Shown piece after piece: positions 39,198 to 50,878 of a DNA stretch of 64,000 bases (the stretch's first letter is position 1; each line of letters starts with the position of its first letter). Source of the stretch: Providencia heimbachae ATCC 35613 (GTDB taxonomy: Bacteria; Pseudomonadota; Gammaproteobacteria; Enterobacterales; Enterobacteriaceae); contig NZ_LXEW01000027.1 in assembly GCF_001655055.1 (NCBI RefSeq), positions 57,840 through 121,839 of the forward strand, read 5' to 3'. Under the pieces are notes generated by a model. That model made no database searches, was not told where the DNA came from, and saw only the letters and a program-made list of their open reading frames with translations. Made by a program: the position numbers and the translations under genes.

Positions 39198-40324
39198 AAT
39201 TTCACCTGATTGCTTTTTAATGCGTCAAGAATACGCTGACAAGAATGCCCATCACCATAAGGATTGTGAGCGCGGCTCATTTCGTGATATTCCGCATCAT
39301 CTGTCAGTAACCGATTAACTTCTTCCACAATTTTTTGTGTATTCGTACCAACAAGACGTACTGTACCCGCATCAACGGCTTCAGGACGTTCGGTGGTATC
39401 TCTCATCACTAAAACTGGTTTGCCCAATGATGGAGCTTCTTCCTGAATACCGCCAGAATCTGTCAATATCAAATAAGCATGGTTCATTAAATAGACAAAT
39501 GGGAGATACTCTTGAGGACTAATTAAGATAATATTATCAATATCATGCAATATGCGTTTTACTGGCTCACTGACATTTGGATTCAAGTGTACAGGGTAGA
39601 CAACTTGAACATCAGGATGTGCCTGTGCAATTTCAGCGAGTGCATGACAAATGCGCTCAAAACCCCCACCAAAACTTTCACGACGATGGCCTGTTACCAG
39701 AATCATTTTTTTGTTTGCATCAAGAAACGGGTAATTAGCGGCTAATTTTTCCATCATGTACTGGTCGCTCATAACTTTATCACGTACCCATAACAAAGCA
39801 TCAATCACGCTATTACCCGTGACAAAAATATGGCTATCTGGAATCGATTCTTTTAACAAATTTTGGCGCGAATTTTCGGTTGGTGCAAAATGGTACATGG
39901 CGAGATGACCTGCAATCTTGCGATTTGCTTCCTCAGGCCATGGCGAGTAAAGATCCCCTGTACGCAATCCAGCCTCTACATGCCCAACAGGAATACGATG
40001 ATAAAATGCAGCAAGGCTGGTCGCCATGGTTGTTGCTGTGTCGCCATGAACTAACACGACGTCAGGCTTAAAATCAGCAAATACTGCCTTTAATCCTTCT
40101 AAAATACGGCATGTTATATCCGTTAAATCTTGCCCTGGTTTCATAATATTGAGATCATAATCGGGTGTGATCTCAAATAGTTTCAGTACTTGATCTAGCA
40201 TTTCACGATGCTGTGCGGTAACACAAACTTTAGCTTCAAAATCCGCATCACCCGCAAGTGCATGAACCAACGGCGCCATTTTAATGGCTTCAGGTCGTGT
40301 GCCGAATACAGTCAATACTTTCAC
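39194..40324 (-). CDS. wecB: UDP-GlcNAc 2-epimerase WecB
   Basis: Non-hydrolysing epimerase that interconverts UDP-GlcNAc and UDP-ManNAc. The N-terminal [48 protein letters not shown] and [28 protein letters not shown] are diagnostic. It has 376 aa. It is separated from wzzE by 99 nt that contain a strong hairpin, the largest gap inside the operon. Confidence 0.97.
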   Translation of the reverse strand: MKVLTVFGTRPEAIKMAPLVHALAGDADFEAKVCVTAQHREMLDQVLKLFEITPDYDLNIMKPGQDLTDITCRILEGLKAVFADFKPDVVLVHGDTATTMATSLAAFYHRIPVGHVEAGLRTGDLYSPWPEEANRKIAGHLAMYHFAPTENSRQNLLKESIPDSHIFVTGNSVIDALLWVRDKVMSDQYMMEKLAANYPFLDANKKMILVTGHRRESFGGGFERICHALAEIAQAHPDVQVVYPVHLNPNVSEPVKRILHDIDNIILISPQEYLPFVYLMNHAYLILTDSGGIQEEAPSLGKPVLVMRDTTERPEAVDAGTVRLVGTNTQKIVEEVNRLLTDDAEYHEMSRAHNPYGDGHSCQRILDALKSNQVKL

Positions 40325-40387
40325 AGTGACTCTCTTATATTTATCTTTCGCAGTTTGCTGCTTTCTTTAATTTTAATGACTTTATAG

Positions 40388-40414
40388 CGTCACTGACTCA
40401 AAGAGCCAGTGACG
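40388..40414 (-). promoter_or_regulatory. Hairpin between wzzE and wecB
   Basis: Perfect 8-bp stem CGTCACTG/CAGTGACG with an 11-nt loop, 9 nt after the wzzE stop, with no U-tract. It may stabilise the upstream message or lower read-through into wecB. Confidence 0.5.
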
Positions 40415-40423
40415 TATTTAAAA

Positions 40424-41482
40424 TCATGATGGGCGACGGCGAGACAGTACAACTCCGGCACCAACTAACATACCAATTGCACCCCATAGAACCATCATAA
40501 AGGCTCTGCGTGGGCTATCGCGTTTGACTGGATCTTCAGGCGTTCGCAAGTAGCGGTATGCTTGAAAATTATCTTGGAGGGTAGGCCCGACACTTAATGT
40601 CGATAACATCGCAATGTTTTGGTCATAATTAGAATCATGATCAGGGCCGGTTGCTTTTAAGGTTTCAATTTGAGCTTGTAGTAATGGTGCGCCTAACATA
40701 AACATTTTAGAATCAGGAACTTCATCAACAGGCATAGAGCTTTGATTACGTGAAATACCTTGTTTTTCAGCAACAATAAGTGCTTGCTCAAGTGTATTTA
40801 AACGTCTTTCATATGCTGCTTGAGCAACCATGTCTTCGCGTTTTACTAACGCTTTCATGGACTGCATTTTTGTTGCCCAAGTTCCTTTTATTTCATCGTT
40901 CAAATTGGTTGTTGCGCGTTGATTGGCAAATTGAATATATTCGCGCAGCAATTGGTTTGAATCTGTAGCTGTTTCAGCAACCAATTTAATACTATCGGTT
41001 AGATTTTTTAGTTCATCCGCAGGTGTAAACTCAATATTATTAATGAGTTCATCCAATAGCGCAGCATCTGCTTTCGGATCATTTTCTAACCGTTGCTTAT
41101 AATAATCCGTACTCAGCCAAAATTGACGACGAGTATCATAAGCACCAAGTTGCTTAGTGAATTCTTCGTAAGCTTCTTTCGCTATCGTAGGCAGTTGCCC
41201 TTCTTGCCCAATATTATTAATACGTGAATCAAGGTTACGCAGGAATTGTTGCTGGGAGTAATAACTGCCCAGATTATTAACTGTTGGTAGGTCCGTGATT
41301 GCAGTTGAGCTCCACTTTGGCTGCATAAAATAAGATGCGCCCAACGCGATTGCAGCAAATATGACTGCAAATGCAGCGATCCAGATTTTACCTTGCCATA
41401 ATGAGCGGCATAAGCCTCGGATATCCAATTCCGGTTCTACTGGAGCTTGATACTGATTAGGTTGCGTTTCTGAGTTATTCAC
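40424..41482 (-). CDS. wzzE: ECA chain-length modulator WzzE
   Basis: Polysaccharide co-polymerase of the inner membrane that sets ECA length and cyclic ECA formation with WzyE. The 352-aa protein has two membrane helices (about 33-52 and 325-345) flanking a large periplasmic coiled-coil domain. The C-terminal EDPVKRDSPRRAFMMVLWGAIG is the Wzz proline-rich TM2 signature. It lies 28 nt after wecA. Confidence 0.95.
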   Translation of the reverse strand: MNNSETQPNQYQAPVEPELDIRGLCRSLWQGKIWIAAFAVIFAAIALGASYFMQPKWSSTAITDLPTVNNLGSYYSQQQFLRNLDSRINNIGQEGQLPTIAKEAYEEFTKQLGAYDTRRQFWLSTDYYKQRLENDPKADAALLDELINNIEFTPADELKNLTDSIKLVAETATDSNQLLREYIQFANQRATTNLNDEIKGTWATKMQSMKALVKREDMVAQAAYERRLNTLEQALIVAEKQGISRNQSSMPVDEVPDSKMFMLGAPLLQAQIETLKATGPDHDSNYDQNIAMLSTLSVGPTLQDNFQAYRYLRTPEDPVKRDSPRRAFMMVLWGAIGMLVGAGVVLSRRRPS

Positions 41483-41510
41483 TGCACAGAACCTCTATTT
41501 ACGTTTGTCG

Positions 41511-42596
41511 TTACCGTACTGCACCTCTGCGAGCTCGACGTCTTACACGTTTAATAAAACGAGCAACTTTCCAAGCACGTTTAATGCAATAACCATACAT
41601 CATAAATACAAGCAAAAACAATGCCAACATTACCCATTCAGGTACAAATGATAGGCGTTCACCGATAATACCAATGCATGCTAATACCGCAGCGGACAAA
41701 GTAATAAGAACAAATGCCCCTTTTGGCGTAAAACCTGAGCGCATGATCAAATGATGGATATGTTGACGGTCAGGAGAGAATGGGCTCATACCTTTACGAA
41801 TACGACGATACATGATGGCAACCATGTCCATTAATGGAATGGCAATAATCCACAATGCCGTCACCGGATTAATCGGATGAACCTGTTCTTGCGTCGAAGC
41901 CACCAATATCCAGATGATAGTAAAGCCTATCAGTGTGCTTCCCGCATCCCCCATAAATACTTTAAAACGACGGCCTAAGATACCTAAGTTTAATAAGATA
42001 TAAGGAAGGATAGCCGCAATAAATGCAAAACACCAAAATGCTAATGCATAATTGCCGCTTTGATATAACAGAAAACCTAAAGCACCAAAGGAAACAGAGG
42101 ATAACCCACCTAAGAGCCCATCAATACCATCAACCATATTAAATGCATTGATCGCAGCCCACACGGCAAATAGCGTAACAATATAACCGAATGGACCTAA
42201 CACCAGCTCCCACGGACCAAATGCATGCCCTAATGATTCAAGTGTTAAGCCCCCCGCTGTCATCATAACAACTGCGACAATCGCTTGAACACCAGCCCTT
42301 AACTTCACACTGATATCAAATCTATCATCAAGTGCACCGATGAAGACCAATAACCCAGCACAGGCAACATACAACCACTTGTGAGGAATATATTCCTCAG
42401 TGATAGCAAACGCGAAACAAATTCCGAAAAAGACCGAAATCCCTCCAACGAGAGGAACTAATCCTACGTGTTTTTTCCTGAAGTTAGGCTTATCAACCAA
42501 CCCGATGTTTACTGCAACAACACGGGCGATAAAAATAAAGGCTAACGAAAACAAGAATACGTAGAAGAGGTTGGTTATAAAGTGTGTGGTATCCAC
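41511..42596 (-). CDS. wecA: UDP-GlcNAc:undecaprenyl-phosphate GlcNAc-1-P transferase WecA
   Basis: Polytopic inner-membrane enzyme starting ECA (and many O antigens) by making undecaprenyl-PP-GlcNAc. Visible family motifs: GALDDRFDISV (aspartate pair), NMVDGIDGLLGG, KVFMGDAGSTLIGF and the basic HIHHLIMRSGF cytoplasmic loop (HIHH). It has 361 aa. First gene of the operon; promoter(s) should be in 42597-43175. Confidence 0.97.
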   Translation of the reverse strand: MDTTHFITNLFYVFLFSLAFIFIARVVAVNIGLVDKPNFRKKHVGLVPLVGGISVFFGICFAFAITEEYIPHKWLYVACAGLLVFIGALDDRFDISVKLRAGVQAIVAVVMMTAGGLTLESLGHAFGPWELVLGPFGYIVTLFAVWAAINAFNMVDGIDGLLGGLSSVSFGALGFLLYQSGNYALAFWCFAFIAAILPYILLNLGILGRRFKVFMGDAGSTLIGFTIIWILVASTQEQVHPINPVTALWIIAIPLMDMVAIMYRRIRKGMSPFSPDRQHIHHLIMRSGFTPKGAFVLITLSAAVLACIGIIGERLSFVPEWVMLALFLLVFMMYGYCIKRAWKVARFIKRVRRRARRGAVR

Positions 42597-43175
42597 TATT
42601 CGACTCTCTTATTTTTTCTAATCTAACTAAAAAACTAAAATTTTTTGGACTAATGCCGATAAACAAACAAGCGCTATTGCATTATCATCTCAACAAAAAT
42701 TTCCGCTATAAGACGAATCTTTATTGGTTATGCTATTTGCACAGTATAACTAATAAATGAAACTTCACGTCCATGTTCTATTTCAACAAGGCTGTAATAT
42801 CGATTTTATACTTTATAGCTGCAATATGCATGCCATAAAAACAATATCCTTAAATCGAGTTAATTTTATTTTCTACTATGATTAACTCAGTGAGTTTATA
42901 TTAACCAGTACCGTTCTATCAGTAGATATCGGATAAAGTCATCATTAAAGAGAAAAAATAAATCACTCCAATTCAATCATTTAGATATAAAATCGCATAA
43001 AAACTCGATATCAGTATAAAAAAATTACTTTGTATTATAAAAACACGCTTTAAGCACATGACTATTAGTTAAAACTTCAGTCACTAAATTTATTACTATA
43101 AAAATAACAATCTAGGCAATAACTAGTCTTTATAAGTACCAATATAATATTTTAACCAACGAACTAAAGTACAGA
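42597..43175 (-). other. Leader/promoter region of the ECA operon
   Basis: About 580 nt of AT-rich DNA between the rho terminator and wecA. No ORF, known sRNA, ops/JUMPstart element or strong dyad was recognised. It should hold the main ECA promoter. Confidence 0.5.
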
Positions 43176-43212
43176 TAAAAAAATAGGCGCCCCTTGGTGG
43201 AGCGCCTATTTT
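43176..43212 (-). terminator. Rho-independent terminator of rho
   Basis: On the minus strand AAATAGGCGC, 11-nt loop, GCGCCTATTT and then four or more Ts, 25 nt after the rho stop. A ten-base-pair perfect stem. Confidence 0.92.
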
Positions 43213-43236
43213 ATCTGCATACTGAAACGTTAGCCG

Positions 43237-44496
43237 TTAAGCTCTCTTCATAAAATCAAAGAACTCTTCGTTAGTTTTAGTCATTGCCAGTTTGTTAATG
43301 AGGAATTCCATTGCATCGATTTCGCCCATTGGGTGAATGATCTTACGCAGGATCCACATTTTTTGTAGTTCATCTTGTGTCGTGAGAAGTTCTTCTTTAC
43401 GTGTACCTGAACGATTGTAATCAATCGCAGGGAAAACACGTTTTTCAGCAATCTTACGAGACAGGTGCAGTTCCATATTACCTGTACCTTTAAATTCCTC
43501 GTAGATAACTTCATCCATTTTCGAACCAGTGTCTACAAGTGCAGTTGCGATGATGGTTAAGCTACCGCCTTCTTCAACATTACGAGCGGCACCGAAGAAA
43601 CGTTTTGGACGGTGTAATGCATTTGCATCCACACCACCAGTCAACACTTTACCTGAAGAAGGTACAACGGTGTTGTAGGCACGGGCAAGACGTGTAATGG
43701 AATCAAGCAAGATAATAACGTCTTTTTTATGTTCAACAAGACGTTTTGCTTTTTCAATAACCATCTCAGCAACTTGGACGTGACGTGCAGCTGGCTCATC
43801 AAAAGTAGAAGCAATAACTTCACCTTTTACCAAACGTTGCATTTCAGTCACTTCTTCTGGACGCTCATCGATCAGCAATACCATCAGAACACAGTCCGGA
43901 TGATTAGTTGCAATGTTAGTGGCAATATTTTGCAGTAACATCGTTTTACCCGCTTTTGGCGGAGCAACAATCAGGCCACGTTGACCACGACCAATCGGAG
44001 CCGCTAAGTCCAAAACTCGTGCAGTTAAATCTTCCGTTGAACCATTACCACGCTCCATGCGAAGACGACTATTTGCATGTAAAGGAGTAAGGTTTTCAAA
44101 GAGAATTTTGCTACGCGCATTTTCAGGCTTGTCATAGTTAACTTCGTTAACTTTGAGAAGGGCAAAATAACGTTCACCTTCTTTAGGGGGACGAATTTTT
44201 CCGGCTATGGTATCGCCGGTGCGTAGGTTAAAACGACGGATTTGACTAGGAGAAACATAGATATCATCAGGACCTGCGAGGTAAGAACTGTCAGCTGAAC
44301 GGAGGAAGCCAAACCCGTCCTGCAATATTTCCAGTACGCCATCGCCGAAAATATCTTCTCCACTTTTTGCATGCTGCTTCAAAATTGAGAAAATAATATC
44401 CTGCTTTCTCATACGGGCTAAATTCTCTAGCCCCATGTTTTCGCCTAACGTAATCAATTCTGATACTGGCGTATTTTTTAATTCGGTAAGATTCAT
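43237..44496 (-). CDS. rho: Transcription termination factor Rho
   Basis: Hexameric RNA-dependent ATPase that ends factor-dependent transcription. It has the N-terminal helix bundle, the RNP1-type cold-shock motif DGFGFLR at residues 60-66, Walker A APPKAGKT near 178, the [14 protein letters not shown] catalytic segment and the Q- and R-loop regions ([26 protein letters not shown]). It has 419 aa, the E. coli length. It lies between trxA and wecA, as in E. coli, and is expected to autoregulate through its long leader. Confidence 0.98.
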   Translation of the reverse strand: MNLTELKNTPVSELITLGENMGLENLARMRKQDIIFSILKQHAKSGEDIFGDGVLEILQDGFGFLRSADSSYLAGPDDIYVSPSQIRRFNLRTGDTIAGKIRPPKEGERYFALLKVNEVNYDKPENARSKILFENLTPLHANSRLRMERGNGSTEDLTARVLDLAAPIGRGQRGLIVAPPKAGKTMLLQNIATNIATNHPDCVLMVLLIDERPEEVTEMQRLVKGEVIASTFDEPAARHVQVAEMVIEKAKRLVEHKKDVIILLDSITRLARAYNTVVPSSGKVLTGGVDANALHRPKRFFGAARNVEEGGSLTIIATALVDTGSKMDEVIYEEFKGTGNMELHLSRKIAEKRVFPAIDYNRSGTRKEELLTTQDELQKMWILRKIIHPMGEIDAMEFLINKLAMTKTNEEFFDFMKRA

Positions 44497-45146
44497 AATG
44501 GTGGGTTCTTTAACTCGGGGTATTTCTTGAACTATGAACGTAAATTGAAGGCAGCTTATTATTAAGAAGTAAGTGCCAGTTTCACTTTATAACGCCCTGT
44601 TGGTAATGGTTGACTAACCTCTAACAACAACACGTAAAATTCGCGTTTGTTACTGCTAAGATTGCACTAACATATGACTATTCATCTAAACGATGTTCGC
44701 TATATTATTAGAAACGTACACAATATTAGCAATAGTTTTTTGTACATTTAAGACAACATCTATTCCACATCACAAATTTAAACTCAGTCAACGCATTAAA
44801 ACCTAAATATTATCAACTGATATTAAACTTTACTCGACCTGTTAGTTGCATCTTATGATACAACTCACCTAAATTTCATTACTCATCTAATAACTATTTT
44901 TTAACTTACATTATAGAAATGACGCGATCAACGAAATTGATTTAAGCGGCTGCTATAACTCGATTTTCAAATCATCATTTTTAAAATCAATGCATTATCA
45001 GTCTAGACGAGTAACAGCATCATGAAATTATGACTACACTGAACTGACAAACTAGATATATAAGATAAGAGCTATGGAATTCAAGGTAATTCTACGGGTA
45101 CTAAATGAGGAATACAGATAACTTATCATGCCTGAATGAAGACGTC
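44497..45146 (-). other. rho leader region
   Basis: About 650 nt between trxA and rho. E. coli has a leader with the rhoL peptide and Rho-dependent attenuation. No rhoL homologue was found on the minus strand; only very short ORFs without good ribosome binding sites are present. The sequence is AT-rich and low in G on the transcribed strand in places, compatible with Rho loading, but no rut site can be stated. Confidence 0.45.
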
Positions 45147-45180
45147 TAGCGGCTCTCTAGATAAAATAGAGATACCGCTA
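45147..45180 (-). terminator. Hairpin after trxA
   Basis: TAGCGG...CCGCTA outer stem with an inner CTCT/AGAG extension, 28 nt after the trxA stop; no T-tract follows. Likely a partial terminator or processing site between trxA and rho. Confidence 0.5.
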
Positions 45181-45208
45181 AACGTTTTAGCTTACATATA
45201 ACGATAAC

Positions 45209-45535
45209 TTACAGATTTTCGTCTAGAAATTCTTTCAGTTGGGTTTTAGATAATGCACCAACTTTTGTTGCTGCTACACTACCATTTTTGAATAATAGAA
45301 GCGTTGGGATACCGCGAATGCCATATTTGGGAGCGGTAGCCGGGTTTTCATCAATATTCAGTTTTGCGATGGTCAGTTTGCCTGTATATTCTTCAGCTAC
45401 TTCATCAAGAATAGGCGCGATCATTTTACAAGGACCACACCATGCAGCCCAAAAATCGACGAGAACAGGTGAATCTGCTTTTAGAACTGCAGTTTCAAAA
45501 CTTGTATCAGTTATATGTATAATTTTGTCGCTCAT
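45209..45535 (-). CDS. trxA: Thioredoxin 1
   Basis: Cytosolic dithiol reductant. The active site WCGPC is at residues 32-36 and the cis-proline loop is GIPTLLLF. The open frame starts four codons earlier, but ATG 45535 has GGAG 7 nt upstream and gives 108 aa beginning [10 protein letters not shown], as in E. coli. It is divergent from rhlB and upstream of rho. Confidence 0.97.
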   Translation of the reverse strand: MSDKIIHITDTSFETAVLKADSPVLVDFWAAWCGPCKMIAPILDEVAEEYTGKLTIAKLNIDENPATAPKYGIRGIPTLLLFKNGSVAATKVGALSKTQLKEFLDENL

Positions 45536-45652
45536 GTTGTACTCCAAAGAATCATCTTTTGCAGGCTAAGTGTAACATTATTAGCAGTAGTATGCTTTAT
45601 TTCACAATATACACTTTCGTAAATCAACCGTTAACTGATATTCTAACATACT

Positions 45653-46939
45653 ATGAGTAAAGCACACTTGACAGAAAAGAAGTTTTCCGACTTCGCATTG
45701 CACCCTAAAGTCATTGAAGCTCTTAATAAAAAAGGCTTCGATTATTGCACGCCGATTCAGGCGTTCACCTTGCCTTTTACTGTCGAAGGCAAAGACGTTG
45801 CGGGACAAGCGCAAACCGGTACAGGTAAAACGTTAGCATTTTTAACGTCTACATTTCATTATCTATTAACTCACCCTGCTGCTGAGGGGAAAAAAACCAA
45901 TCAGCCCCGTGCATTGATCATGGCGCCGACTCGTGAATTAGCCGTACAAATTTACTCGGATGCAAAAGAACTTGCTGAGTATACTGGCCTGAAAATGGGT
46001 TTGGCTTACGGCGGTGATGGTTATGATGAACAGCTAAAAGTTCTTCAAAATGGTGTTGATATTTTGATTGGCACAACCGGTCGTCTTATCGACTATGCTA
46101 AACAAAACTACGTCGATTTAAGTGCAATCCAAGTGATTGTTCTCGATGAAGCTGATCGCATGTATGACCTTGGCTTTATTAAAGATATTCGTTGGCTATT
46201 CCGCCGTATTCCGGCCGCAACAGAAAGGCTTAACCTACTGTTCTCTGCCACACTGTCTTATCGTGTGAAAGAATTAGCGTTTGAGCAAATGAATAACCCT
46301 GAATATGTTGAAGTAGAACCGCTACAAAAAACAGGCCATCGTATAAAAGAAGAGCTATTTTACCCTTCAAACGAAGAAAAAATGCGCCTACTACAGACCT
46401 TACTTGAAGAAGAATGGCCTGAGCGCTGTATTATTTTTGCAAATACAAAACACCGTTGTGAAGATGTCTGGGCTCACCTCGCCGCAGATGGTCACCGTGT
46501 TGGCTTGCTGACAGGTGATGTTGCACAGAAAAAACGCCTACGTATTTTAGAGCAATTTACCCAAGGCCAAATTGATATTTTAGTTGCCACTGATGTTGCT
46601 GCACGTGGTTTACACATTCCATCTGTAACTCATGTATTTAACTATGACCTACCTGATGACTGTGAAGACTATGTACACCGTATTGGTCGAACAGGTCGTG
46701 CTGGTGAAAGTGGTAACTCAATCAGCTTAGCGTGTGAAGAATACGCTCTGAATGTACCCGGTATCGAAGAGTATATTCAGCACTCAATCCCTGTGAGTAA
46801 ATACAATAGTGATGCTCTGTTAACTGAGCTTCCAGTACCAAAACGTCGCCATCGTCCGCGTCCTAGTGGACCTAGACGTAACTCAAATTCGCCACGTCGC
46901 CACAATGGCCCGCGTAACAACCATAAACGACCAGGCTGA
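45653..46939 (+). CDS. rhlB: ATP-dependent RNA helicase RhlB
   Basis: DEAD-box helicase of the RNA degradosome, bound to RNase E. Q motif ([23 protein letters not shown]), [34 protein letters not shown] and [10 protein letters not shown] are all present. The tail after residue 395 is Arg/Pro/Asn-rich, like the RNA-binding end of E. coli RhlB. It has 428 aa. The Shine-Dalgarno is weak. gppA follows 11 nt later. Confidence 0.97.
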   Translation: MSKAHLTEKKFSDFALHPKVIEALNKKGFDYCTPIQAFTLPFTVEGKDVAGQAQTGTGKTLAFLTSTFHYLLTHPAAEGKKTNQPRALIMAPTRELAVQIYSDAKELAEYTGLKMGLAYGGDGYDEQLKVLQNGVDILIGTTGRLIDYAKQNYVDLSAIQVIVLDEADRMYDLGFIKDIRWLFRRIPAATERLNLLFSATLSYRVKELAFEQMNNPEYVEVEPLQKTGHRIKEELFYPSNEEKMRLLQTLLEEEWPERCIIFANTKHRCEDVWAHLAADGHRVGLLTGDVAQKKRLRILEQFTQGQIDILVATDVAARGLHIPSVTHVFNYDLPDDCEDYVHRIGRTGRAGESGNSISLACEEYALNVPGIEEYIQHSIPVSKYNSDALLTELPVPKRRHRPRPSGPRRNSNSPRRHNGPRNNHKRPG

Positions 46940-46950
46940 GTAAAAACGAT

Positions 46951-48456
46951 ATGCTGAAATCTTCTTCTCTTTATGCTGCTATTGATTTAGGTTCCAACAG
47001 CTTTCACATGCTGGTTGTCCGTGAATCCGCTGGTAGCATCCAGATAATTTCTAGGGTTAAACGCAAAGTTCGCCTTGCTGCTGGGTTAGATAAAAATAAC
47101 CGACTATCAGAGCAAGCAATGGAACGAGGCTGGCAATGCCTGCGCCTTTTTTCTGAGCACTTACAGGATATTCCTCGTGCTCAAATCCGTGTTGTCGCAA
47201 CAGCGACACTGCGCTTAGCAAAAAATGCGGATACTTTTATTGAAAAAGCCAGCGAAATCCTAGGAAATCCAGTCAAAGTTATTCAAGGAGAAGAAGAAGC
47301 TCGCCTAATTTACCAAGGCGTTGCTCATACAACAGGCGGTCCTGATCAACGCTTAGTTGTTGATATTGGCGGCGGCAGTACAGAGCTCGTTACGGGAACT
47401 GGCGCTCAAGCACAGCAACTTTATAGCCTTGAAATGGGCTGCGTGACATGGCTAGAACGCTATTTTAGCGACAGAACCCTGACCGAAGATAATTTCGCAC
47501 AAGCCCAATCTGCCGCACATGAAGTTATTGCCCCGGTTGCCGATTCGCTTAAAAACCATGGCTGGAAAATTTGTGTTGGCGCATCAGGTACCGTTCAAGC
47601 AATTCAAGAAATTATGATCGCACAGGGCATGGATGAACTAATCACACTTTCTAAGTTAAAGCAGCTCAGACAAAAAGCTATCCAGTGCCATAAATTGGAA
47701 GAACTTGAAATTGAAGGATTAACTTTTGAACGTGCGCTTGTCTTCCCGAGTGGCTTATCTATTTTAATTGCTATTTTTGAAGCATTGGAAATTGATAATA
47801 TGACGCTCGCAGGCGGCGCTTTACGTGAGGGGCTAGTGTATGGCATGCTTGAATTGCCAATCGAGCAAGATATTCGAGCACGAACATTACGCAATATCCA
47901 ACGCCGTTTCCAAGTTGATATAGAGCAAGCCGGCCGAGTTCGCCAGCTAGCTGAACATTTCTATCTTCAAGTTGCTAAAGACTGGGATCTTGATCTTCGT
48001 TGCCGCGATTTATTATCTAGCGCCTGTGCATTACATGAAATCGGCCTCAGTATTGATTTTCGTAAAGGGCCTGAACATGCCAGCTATTTAATCTCCAATC
48101 TTGATTTACCCGGGTTTACGCCTGCTCAGAAACGTTTACTGTCCGCGCTGCTAAAAAATCAGCATGGGCCTATTGATGCATCAACTCTGAGCCAACAAAA
48201 TGCAATACCAATGCAGCAAGCCTATGATTTATGTCGTTTACTCAGGCTAGCAATTATTTTTGCCAGTCGTCGACGTGATGATACTTTGCCTGCTCTAAGG
48301 TTAAATGTGAGCTCACATGTCCTCATCATTGTGCTACCTTATCGTTGGTTAGCAGAACACCCATTGCGAGCGGAAAACCTACAGCAAGAGGTTCAGTGGC
48401 AGGGCTATGTCAATTGGATTTTAGATCTGGAAGAACGAAATAGTTCAAATTACTAA
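46951..48456 (+). CDS. gppA: Guanosine-5'-triphosphate,3'-diphosphate pyrophosphatase GppA
   Basis: Ppx/GppA phosphatase converting pppGpp to ppGpp in the stringent response. ASKHA-type motifs [14 protein letters not shown] at the N-terminus, [12 protein letters not shown] and [12 protein letters not shown] are clear, with a C-terminal HD-like helical domain. It has 501 aa (E. coli 494). It is cotranscribed with rhlB. Confidence 0.96.
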   Translation: MLKSSSLYAAIDLGSNSFHMLVVRESAGSIQIISRVKRKVRLAAGLDKNNRLSEQAMERGWQCLRLFSEHLQDIPRAQIRVVATATLRLAKNADTFIEKASEILGNPVKVIQGEEEARLIYQGVAHTTGGPDQRLVVDIGGGSTELVTGTGAQAQQLYSLEMGCVTWLERYFSDRTLTEDNFAQAQSAAHEVIAPVADSLKNHGWKICVGASGTVQAIQEIMIAQGMDELITLSKLKQLRQKAIQCHKLEELEIEGLTFERALVFPSGLSILIAIFEALEIDNMTLAGGALREGLVYGMLELPIEQDIRARTLRNIQRRFQVDIEQAGRVRQLAEHFYLQVAKDWDLDLRCRDLLSSACALHEIGLSIDFRKGPEHASYLISNLDLPGFTPAQKRLLSALLKNQHGPIDASTLSQQNAIPMQQAYDLCRLLRLAIIFASRRRDDTLPALRLNVSSHVLIIVLPYRWLAEHPLRAENLQQEVQWQGYVNWILDLEERNSSNY

Positions 48457-48501
48457 TCATATTCCCACATTAGGCAATGTTTAATGTGGGAACTCATTAG
48501 T
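48452..48501. terminator. Bidirectional terminator between gppA and rep
   Basis: Convergent gene ends with a two-part dyad: inner TTCCCACATT/AATGTGGGAA and outer ACTAAT/ATTAGT. The outer arm overlaps the gppA stop codon. AT-rich flanks serve both directions. Confidence 0.8.
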
Positions 48502-48505
48502 TATA

Positions 48506-50533
48506 TTATACATCTTCTTTTTTACTCAAACCTAAACGCGCTTTGATGTCAGCAAGTGCAGACTGCCCTTTTTGCATACGCTCCTCGGCCGTCACAACTT
48601 TACGTTGTTGTTCCCACTCTAAATCATCTTGCGGCAATTCAAGCAGAAATCGGCTCAATTCAGGACGAATTAACTCACCATATTGACGACGCTCACGGCA
48701 ATGTGTAAAAAAGAGTTCCCGCTGTGCTCGAGTGATCCCGACATAAGCTAATCGACGTTCTTCATCAATATTATTTTCATCAATACTACTTTGATGAGGT
48801 AATAATCCTTCTTCCATACCAACCAAAAATACATAAGGAAATTCTAACCCTTTTGATGCATGTAGAGTCATTAGCTGAACTTGATCAGAATCCTCATCAT
48901 CTTCACCACGTTCCATCATGTCGCGTAATGTGAAACGAGTCACTATCTGGGTAAGAGACATCGGCTCATTAAGCTCATCACCTTCAATCATTTCACTCAT
49001 CCAAGTAAACAATTGATTGACGTTTTTCATCCTCATTTCGGCGGCTTTTGCACTTGCTGATGTTTCATAAAGCCAGCTTTCATAATCTATTTCGCGTAAT
49101 AAATCGCGCACAGCGATTAGAGGCTCTCGTTCCGATATTTTTACAATATCATCCATCCAATGAGTGAATCGCTGCAATGCTTCTAAACCTTTTCCTTTTA
49201 AAGATTGCTCTAACCCGAGATCAAAACTGGCTTGATACAGACTTTTACTGCGTTGATTTGCCCACTCACCTAATTTTTGAATGGTTTTAGGGCCAATTTC
49301 ACGGCGCGGTGTATTTACGATACGCAGGAACGCGCTATCATCTTCAGGGTTAGTAAGTACTCGCAAATAAGCTAATAAATCTTTTATTTCAGGGCGTGAG
49401 AAAAAGGAAGCTCCTCCTGAGATGTGGTACGGAATACGGTTTTGCATCAGCATTTTTTCAAAAATACGCGACTGGTGATTACCTCGATACAAAATTGCAT
49501 AGTCTTTATATTGAGTTTTATTGATAAAATGATGTGCAATTAGCTCGCCAATTACCCTTTCAGCCTCATGGTCTTCATTATTTGCAGTTAAGACTTTTAA
49601 AGGCGCACCATAGCCCAATTCAGAGAAAAGTTTCTTTTCAAATACATGCGGGTTATTCGCTATCAAAATATTAGCGGCTTTTAAGATGCGCTCTGAAGAG
49701 CGGTAGTTTTGCTCTAACTTAATCACATTAAGCTTAGGAAAATCTTGATTTAATAGCACAAGGTTTTGAGGACGAGCACCACGCCAAGAGTAAATAGATT
49801 GGTCGTCATCACCAACAACCGTAAACCTTGCACGTTTTCCTACCAGTAATTTAACGAGTTGATATTGGCTGGTATTGGTATCTTGATATTCGTCCACCAG
49901 CAAGTAACGAATTTTTTGCTGCCAACGATCACGCACCTCTTCATTATGATAGAGCAACAGAGTTGGTTTACTAATAAGATCATCGAAATCAAGGACATTA
50001 CAGCTTTTTAAATGTAACTCATAGCGTCGATAACATTCCGCAAAATGCTGCTCTTTTTCGCCTCTAGCTTGACCCATCACTTGTTGCGGTGAAATTAGAT
50101 CGTTCTTCCAGTTAGAGATCGATGAGATCAGTTGCTTTAAGAGATCTTTATCTTCCTCAAGCAGATCAAATGTCAGCTCCTTCAGAAGTGCTATTTGGTC
50201 TTGATCATCAAACAGTGAAAAATTCGCTTTAATGCCTAATGCTTTATACTCGCGCTTAATAATTTCCAAGCCCAAGGTATGAAATGTAGAGATGATCAAC
50301 CCACGAGCCTCTTTTTTACCTAATGTTTGCGCCACACGCTCTTTCATCTCACGTGCGGCTTTATTGGTAAAGGTTACCGCGGCAATTTGTCGAGGTTGAT
50401 AGCCGCATTGGCGGATCAAATGGGCGATCTTATTGGTGATAACTCGAGTTTTTCCCGAACCCGCCCCTGCCAACACAAGGCATGGCCCTTCCACATATTC
50501 AACAGCCTGTTGCTGGCTTGGATTTAATCGCAT
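48506..50533 (-). CDS. rep: ATP-dependent DNA helicase Rep
   Basis: Superfamily 1 3'-5' helicase that helps forks pass protein blocks. [20 protein letters not shown] with Walker A GAGSGKT near residue 25, [31 protein letters not shown] and [10 protein letters not shown] are visible. It has 675 aa (E. coli 673). Paralogous to uvrD in this window but shorter, without the UvrD C-terminal extension. It ends convergent with gppA. Confidence 0.97.
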   Translation of the reverse strand: MRLNPSQQQAVEYVEGPCLVLAGAGSGKTRVITNKIAHLIRQCGYQPRQIAAVTFTNKAAREMKERVAQTLGKKEARGLIISTFHTLGLEIIKREYKALGIKANFSLFDDQDQIALLKELTFDLLEEDKDLLKQLISSISNWKNDLISPQQVMGQARGEKEQHFAECYRRYELHLKSCNVLDFDDLISKPTLLLYHNEEVRDRWQQKIRYLLVDEYQDTNTSQYQLVKLLVGKRARFTVVGDDDQSIYSWRGARPQNLVLLNQDFPKLNVIKLEQNYRSSERILKAANILIANNPHVFEKKLFSELGYGAPLKVLTANNEDHEAERVIGELIAHHFINKTQYKDYAILYRGNHQSRIFEKMLMQNRIPYHISGGASFFSRPEIKDLLAYLRVLTNPEDDSAFLRIVNTPRREIGPKTIQKLGEWANQRSKSLYQASFDLGLEQSLKGKGLEALQRFTHWMDDIVKISEREPLIAVRDLLREIDYESWLYETSASAKAAEMRMKNVNQLFTWMSEMIEGDELNEPMSLTQIVTRFTLRDMMERGEDDEDSDQVQLMTLHASKGLEFPYVFLVGMEEGLLPHQSSIDENNIDEERRLAYVGITRAQRELFFTHCRERRQYGELIRPELSRFLLELPQDDLEWEQQRKVVTAEERMQKGQSALADIKARLGLSKKEDV

Positions 50534-50623
50534 GGTTTCTCTACATCACTTAATTATTCAAAATGGAACTCGCTACAGATTGTAGCAGAAACCCAATCAA
50601 CTCTTGAGCAATGTTCCTTTCTA

Positions 50624-50669
50624 AAAACAAAAAACCACATCATTCATCAGAATCATGTGGTTTTGTTTT
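50624..50669 (-). terminator. Distal terminator downstream of ilvC
   Basis: AAAACAAAAAACCACAT pairs with ATGTGGTTTTGTTTT. Long T-tracts exist in both directions. On the minus strand it would end ilvC read-through transcripts. It forms the left half of a duplicated unit (see 50689). Confidence 0.75.
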
Positions 50670-50688
50670 ATTCTTTTATTACATCAAT

Positions 50689-50793
50689 ATATTTTTCTAA
50701 ACTATTCGCGTTAGAGGCAGGCGGCAAAGGAGGTTATCCCGAGGAGCATACATTAGTATGTGACTTGGGTAACCGAGTGAAGCCAACGCACCT
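50689..50793. repeat. Palindromic intergenic repeat, copy 1
   Basis: 105-bp element starting ATATTTTTCTAA and ending CCAACGCACCT. It has a long internal dyad (GGTTATCCC...TTGGGTAACC with CATAC...GTATG inside). It is about 94% identical (6 mismatches) to copy 2 at 50879-50983, 190 bp away. It resembles the core of the dispersed enterobacterial repeat whose ends are TATACCC/GGGTATA (family link from memory). Confidence 0.85.
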
Positions 50794-50820
50794 GCTTTAT
50801 TTCTTCTATATGAATACGAT

Positions 50821-50857
50821 AAAACAAAAAACCACGTGATACTTCATCACACGGCTT
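50821..50857 (-). terminator. Proximal terminator downstream of ilvC
   Basis: On the minus strand GCCGTGTGAT-GAAGT-ATCACGTGGT with three G-U wobbles and then TTTTTTG. Read as RNA every position of the 10-bp stem pairs. It shares AAAACAAAAAACCAC with the terminator at 50624. Confidence 0.65.
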
Positions 50858-50878
50858 TCATTGAAAATTTTTGCTTTG

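Noticed and set aside
44497..44760. Short minus-strand ORFs as rhoL
   Set aside because: No Shine-Dalgarno and no similarity to the known leader peptide.
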